Of a stretch of DNA of 25,400 nucleotides, positions 22,655-25,400 are shown piece after piece; position 1 is the first letter of the stretch; every line of letters starts with the position of its first letter. Under the pieces are notes generated by a model. That model searched no databases and was not told where the DNA came from. It was given only the letters and a program-made list of their open reading frames with translations. Made by a program: the position numbers and the translations under genes. Source of the DNA: Ruminococcus sp. UBA4321 (GTDB lineage Bacteria > Bacillota > Clostridia > Oscillospirales > Ruminococcaceae); NCBI GenBank assembly GCA_002393815.1, contig DGUB01000034.1:1-25400 (forward strand), in the 5' to 3' direction.

Positions 22655-24835
22655 ATGATGGACATGATTCAGATTCTGACAGATGAATTTCAGGTCAGAC
22701 CAGAACAGACAAAAAATGTTGTCGAACTCCTCGACGACGGTAAAACTGTCCCCTTTATCGCACGTTACAGAAAGGAAATGACCGGCGCACTCGATGACCA
22801 GACTATCCGCCGGATGGCTCTCCGCTTACAGGCTCTCCGCAATCTGGAAACCAGAAAAGAAGAAATCATCACCGCAATCGAAAATAAAAACGCCATGACT
22901 GACGAAATTATGCAGAACGTCGAAAAAGCCATGACGCTTGTCGAACTCGAAGACATCTACAGACCGTTCAAAGAAAAGAAACGCACCCGCGCTTCCGTCG
23001 CCCGCGAAAAAGGTCTTGCTCCTCTGGCGGAACTGCTCCTCGAACAGAATCCCGACAGCAATCCCCTCGAAATCGCAGAAGCTTACCTCTCCGAAGAAAA
23101 AGAAATTACTGATACACAATCTGCTCTGCAAGGCGCAATGGATATCATCGCCGAAACTATTTCCGATAATGCCAGTGTCCGCGCCGATATGCGCGATTTA
23201 TATCAGCGATTCGGCACACTCGGCTGTGCCGGTACAGACAAAATCGAAGAAGACCCCGAACATGCTGCTGTGTATCAGGATTACTACGAATATGACAAAC
23301 TCGTTCCCAGATTGCAGGGACATCAGATTCTCGCCATGCACAGAGGCGAAAAAGAAGGCTTCCTGAAAATCAATATCAATGCTTCTGAACTGCTCGCAGA
23401 ACGTACCTGCACCAAACCTTACTTAAAAGATAATCAGTCCGCCGCTTCTGAATTCGTCCGCATGGCTGCCGCTGACAGCGCAAAACGCCTGATTATTCCT
23501 TCTACCGTCCGCGAAGTCCGCAATGCTCTCTTTGAAGATGCCTGCCAAAAAGCTATCAAAGTATTCGCTTCCAACCTCAAACAGCTCCTGATGCAGCCGC
23601 CGCTGAAAAATACTGTTACACTCGGTTTCGACCCCGGCTACAGAAACGGCTGTAAACTCGCCGTTGTAGACGGTATCGGAAAAGTTCTCGATACAGCAAT
23701 TATTTATCCGACATTCGGAGACAGAAAAAAACAGGAAGCCGCCGAAACTGTCAAAAGACTCGTCGAAACCTATCAGATTACGGCTATCGCTATCGGGAAC
23801 GGTACTGCTTCCAGAGAATCAGAAGCCTTTATCGCTGAACTCCTCCCGGAATTTTCCCATAAAGTCTCTTATATGGTCGTTTCCGAAGCCGGGGCTTCTG
23901 TCTATTCCGCTTCCGAACTCGCCGCCGAAGAATTCCCCGATTATGACGTTTCCCTCAGAAGTGCCGTTTCTATCGCCAGAAGACTGCAAGACCCCCTCGC
24001 CGAACTCGTCAAAATCGACCCCAAGGCTATCGGTGTCGGTCAGTATCAGCACGATATGCCCCAGAATGACCTGAAAACTGCCCTCGACGGCGTTGTCGAA
24101 GAATGCGTGAACGCTGTCGGCGTTGACCTGAATACCGCTTCCGTTCCGCTTCTCTCCCATATCGCCGGAATCAACAGCGCAGTCGCTAAAAATATCGTCA
24201 AGTACCGCGAGGAAAACGGCGCGTTCCGTAACCGTCAGGAACTCCTCAAAGTTCCCAAACTCGGCAAAAAAGCCTTTGAACAGTGTGCCGGATTTTTAAG
24301 AATCTCCGGCGGTTCTCAGCCGCTCGACAATACCGCCGTTCACCCCGAAGCCTACAAAGCCGCCGAAGCTCTGTTACAGAAATTCGGCTACTCTCTCGAA
24401 GATGCCGCCGCCGGAAAACTCGGCGCTCTCAACGAAAAAGTCCGTAAGTCCGGCGCGGAAACCCTCGCAAAAGAACTCGGTATCGGTGTCTATACCCTTA
24501 GCGATATGACCGAAGAACTCCGCAAACCCGGTCGTGACCCCAGAGATTTGCTCCCGCCGCCCCTCATGCGAAGCGGCGATGTCATGGAAATGGCTGACCT
24601 TAAACCCGGTATGAAACTTGTCGGCACTGTCCGGAATATCGTCGATTTCGGCTGTTTCGTCGATATCGGCGTTCATGAAGACGGACTTGTCCATATCTCC
24701 CAGCTGACAGATAAAAAATTCGTTAAGCATCCTCTCGAAGTCGTGAAAGTCGGCGATGTCGTCAATGTGACCGTTCTCGATGTTGACCTGAAACGCAAGC
24801 GCATCAGCCTGACTATGAAACCCCAGAAAGCATAA
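22655..24835 (+). CDS. tex: Tex-family RNA-binding transcription accessory protein
   Basis: A 726-residue protein with the whole Tex architecture. The N-terminal helical Tex domain includes VPFIARYRKEMTGALDD, and a YqgF/RuvC-like fold begins near residue 323 (TLGFDPGYRNGCKLAVVDG). Helix-hairpin-helix motifs follow (LNTASVPLLSHIAGIN, LLKVPKLGKKAFEQCAGFLR). An S1 RNA-binding domain ends the protein in about the last 80 residues (GTVRNIVDFGCFVDIGVHED). ATG 22655 is taken because AAAGGATT lies about 10 bases upstream; an upstream TTG would overlap that site. It follows recQ by 8 bases in the same operon and is followed by a terminator. Confidence 0.96.
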   Translation: MMDMIQILTDEFQVRPEQTKNVVELLDDGKTVPFIARYRKEMTGALDDQTIRRMALRLQALRNLETRKEEIITAIENKNAMTDEIMQNVEKAMTLVELEDIYRPFKEKKRTRASVAREKGLAPLAELLLEQNPDSNPLEIAEAYLSEEKEITDTQSALQGAMDIIAETISDNASVRADMRDLYQRFGTLGCAGTDKIEEDPEHAAVYQDYYEYDKLVPRLQGHQILAMHRGEKEGFLKININASELLAERTCTKPYLKDNQSAASEFVRMAAADSAKRLIIPSTVREVRNALFEDACQKAIKVFASNLKQLLMQPPLKNTVTLGFDPGYRNGCKLAVVDGIGKVLDTAIIYPTFGDRKKQEAAETVKRLVETYQITAIAIGNGTASRESEAFIAELLPEFSHKVSYMVVSEAGASVYSASELAAEEFPDYDVSLRSAVSIARRLQDPLAELVKIDPKAIGVGQYQHDMPQNDLKTALDGVVEECVNAVGVDLNTASVPLLSHIAGINSAVAKNIVKYREENGAFRNRQELLKVPKLGKKAFEQCAGFLRISGGSQPLDNTAVHPEAYKAAEALLQKFGYSLEDAAAGKLGALNEKVRKSGAETLAKELGIGVYTLSDMTEELRKPGRDPRDLLPPPLMRSGDVMEMADLKPGMKLVGTVRNIVDFGCFVDIGVHEDGLVHISQLTDKKFVKHPLEVVKVGDVVNVTVLDVDLKRKRISLTMKPQKA

Positions 24836-24842
24836 ACAAATC

Positions 24843-24883
24843 AGGACTGCTGTATTTTCTGTACGGCAGTCCTGCATTTTTAT
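24843..24883 (+). terminator. terminator after tex
   Basis: AGGACTGCTGTA (24843-24854) pairs with TACGGCAGTCCT (24862-24873), one U-G pair, then a T-rich tract. Confidence 0.88.
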
Positions 24884-25400
24884 TTCTTTAAAGATTCCAG
24901 TTTTTCTATTGCTTTTTGATAGCCTTGTTCTGCGGCTTGTACATACCATTTCAAAGCCTTTATCCAGTTTTTTTCTGTGCCTAATCCATATTCATAGCAG
25001 ACAGCAAGAAAATATAATGCTTCCTGCAAGCCTTGTTCAGCGGCTTTCTGATACCAGTAAAATGCTTTTTGATAGTCTTTTTTTCCATTATAATAATAGT
25101 TGCCAATGCCATACATTGACTTAGCCAAGCCCTGTTCTGCCGCTTTCTGATACCAATAAACGGCTTTTTCAGGGTTCCTTTCTACACCTTTTCCATTTTC
25201 ATAAAGCCACCCAACGGCGTGCTGTGCTTCTGCGTGTCCTTGTTCTGCGGCTTTCTCATACCAGTAAAATGCTTTTTGATAATCATTATTTTTCTTATAC
25301 TGATAGCCGCGGTTATAAAGGTCTTTGGCGGATTCTTCCGGTATGAACTTCCGGAGTTCTTTTTCGGTTAAAGGGCTGAATGTCAGAATTTTCTGTTTCA
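24880..25400 (-). CDS. Sel1-repeat protein, N-terminus beyond the window
   Basis: An open frame runs from the right edge to a TAA at 24880-24882, giving 172 visible residues. They contain four Sel1/TPR-like units built around AFYWYQKAAEQG and ALKWYVQAAEQG. Short upstream sequence KQKILTFSPLTEKEL suggests a domain that continues outside. A TTG within the frame at 25128 is not the true start. Sel1 repeats mediate protein-protein contacts; no signal peptide can be judged. Confidence 0.88.
   Translation of the reverse strand, partial: KQKILTFSPLTEKELRKFIPEESAKDLYNRGYQYKKNNDYQKAFYWYEKAAEQGHAEAQHAVGWLYENGKGVERNPEKAVYWYQKAAEQGLAKSMYGIGNYYYNGKKDYQKAFYWYQKAAEQGLQEALYFLAVCYEYGLGTEKNWIKALKWYVQAAEQGYQKAIEKLESLKK

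Overview
The window looks like a chromosomal segment of a cellulolytic Ruminococcus-type Clostridium. Three things point there: a secreted leucine-rich-repeat protein with a C-terminal type I dockerin (cellulosome habit), a spoIIID sporulation regulator, and a tryptophan operon controlled by a tRNA-sensing T-box leader. Base composition is moderate, ribosome binding sites are strong (AGGAGG type), and several promoters are near-consensus sigma-A with exact 17-base spacers and an extended -10 TGn.

Layout, left to right. (1) 150-2855, minus: a two-gene operon of an atypical short-chain dehydrogenase/reductase with an N-terminal zinc-ribbon-like CxxC pair, then a cytoplasmic leucine-rich-repeat protein. 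(2) 2871-4040, plus: a strong promoter drives eight units of about 138 bases. Each unit is a ~55-nt structured element followed 2-3 nt later by a tRNA-like gene. The elements share a four-helix fold whose stems covary between copies. The tRNAs are abnormal: C33, GCU anticodons on class I bodies, 8-9-nt anticodon loops, a bulged acceptor stem, a 3-nt variable loop, no encoded CCA. I recognise no catalogued system here and rate it the most interesting part of the window. (3) 4146-4424: HU. (4) 4586-11433, minus: T-box plus trpE-trpGD(fused)-trpC-trpF-trpB-trpA, almost all overlapping or tightly packed. (5) 11582-12745: a membrane protein of unknown function. (6) 12785-14245: the leucine-rich-repeat/dockerin protein. 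(7) 14564-15889: xylose isomerase. (8) 15942-19797, minus: a pyruvate formate-lyase operon in which the enzyme is split. The large core has no glycyl-radical domain. That domain is encoded by a separate 82-residue gene, with a third, degenerate radical-domain-like gene between them, then pflA and a 92-residue unknown. (9) 20096-20368: spoIIID. (10) 20431-24835: an operon of a short MGMT-fold protein, recQ and tex. (11) 24880 to the right edge: a partial Sel1-repeat protein.

Functionally, the window joins plant-polysaccharide use (dockerin protein, xylose isomerase), anaerobic pyruvate cleavage, tryptophan synthesis sensed through tRNA charging, and DNA maintenance. The tRNA array and the three-part pyruvate formate-lyase are the two arrangements most worth experimental attention. 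All coordinates and motifs were read by eye; no database or folding program was run.
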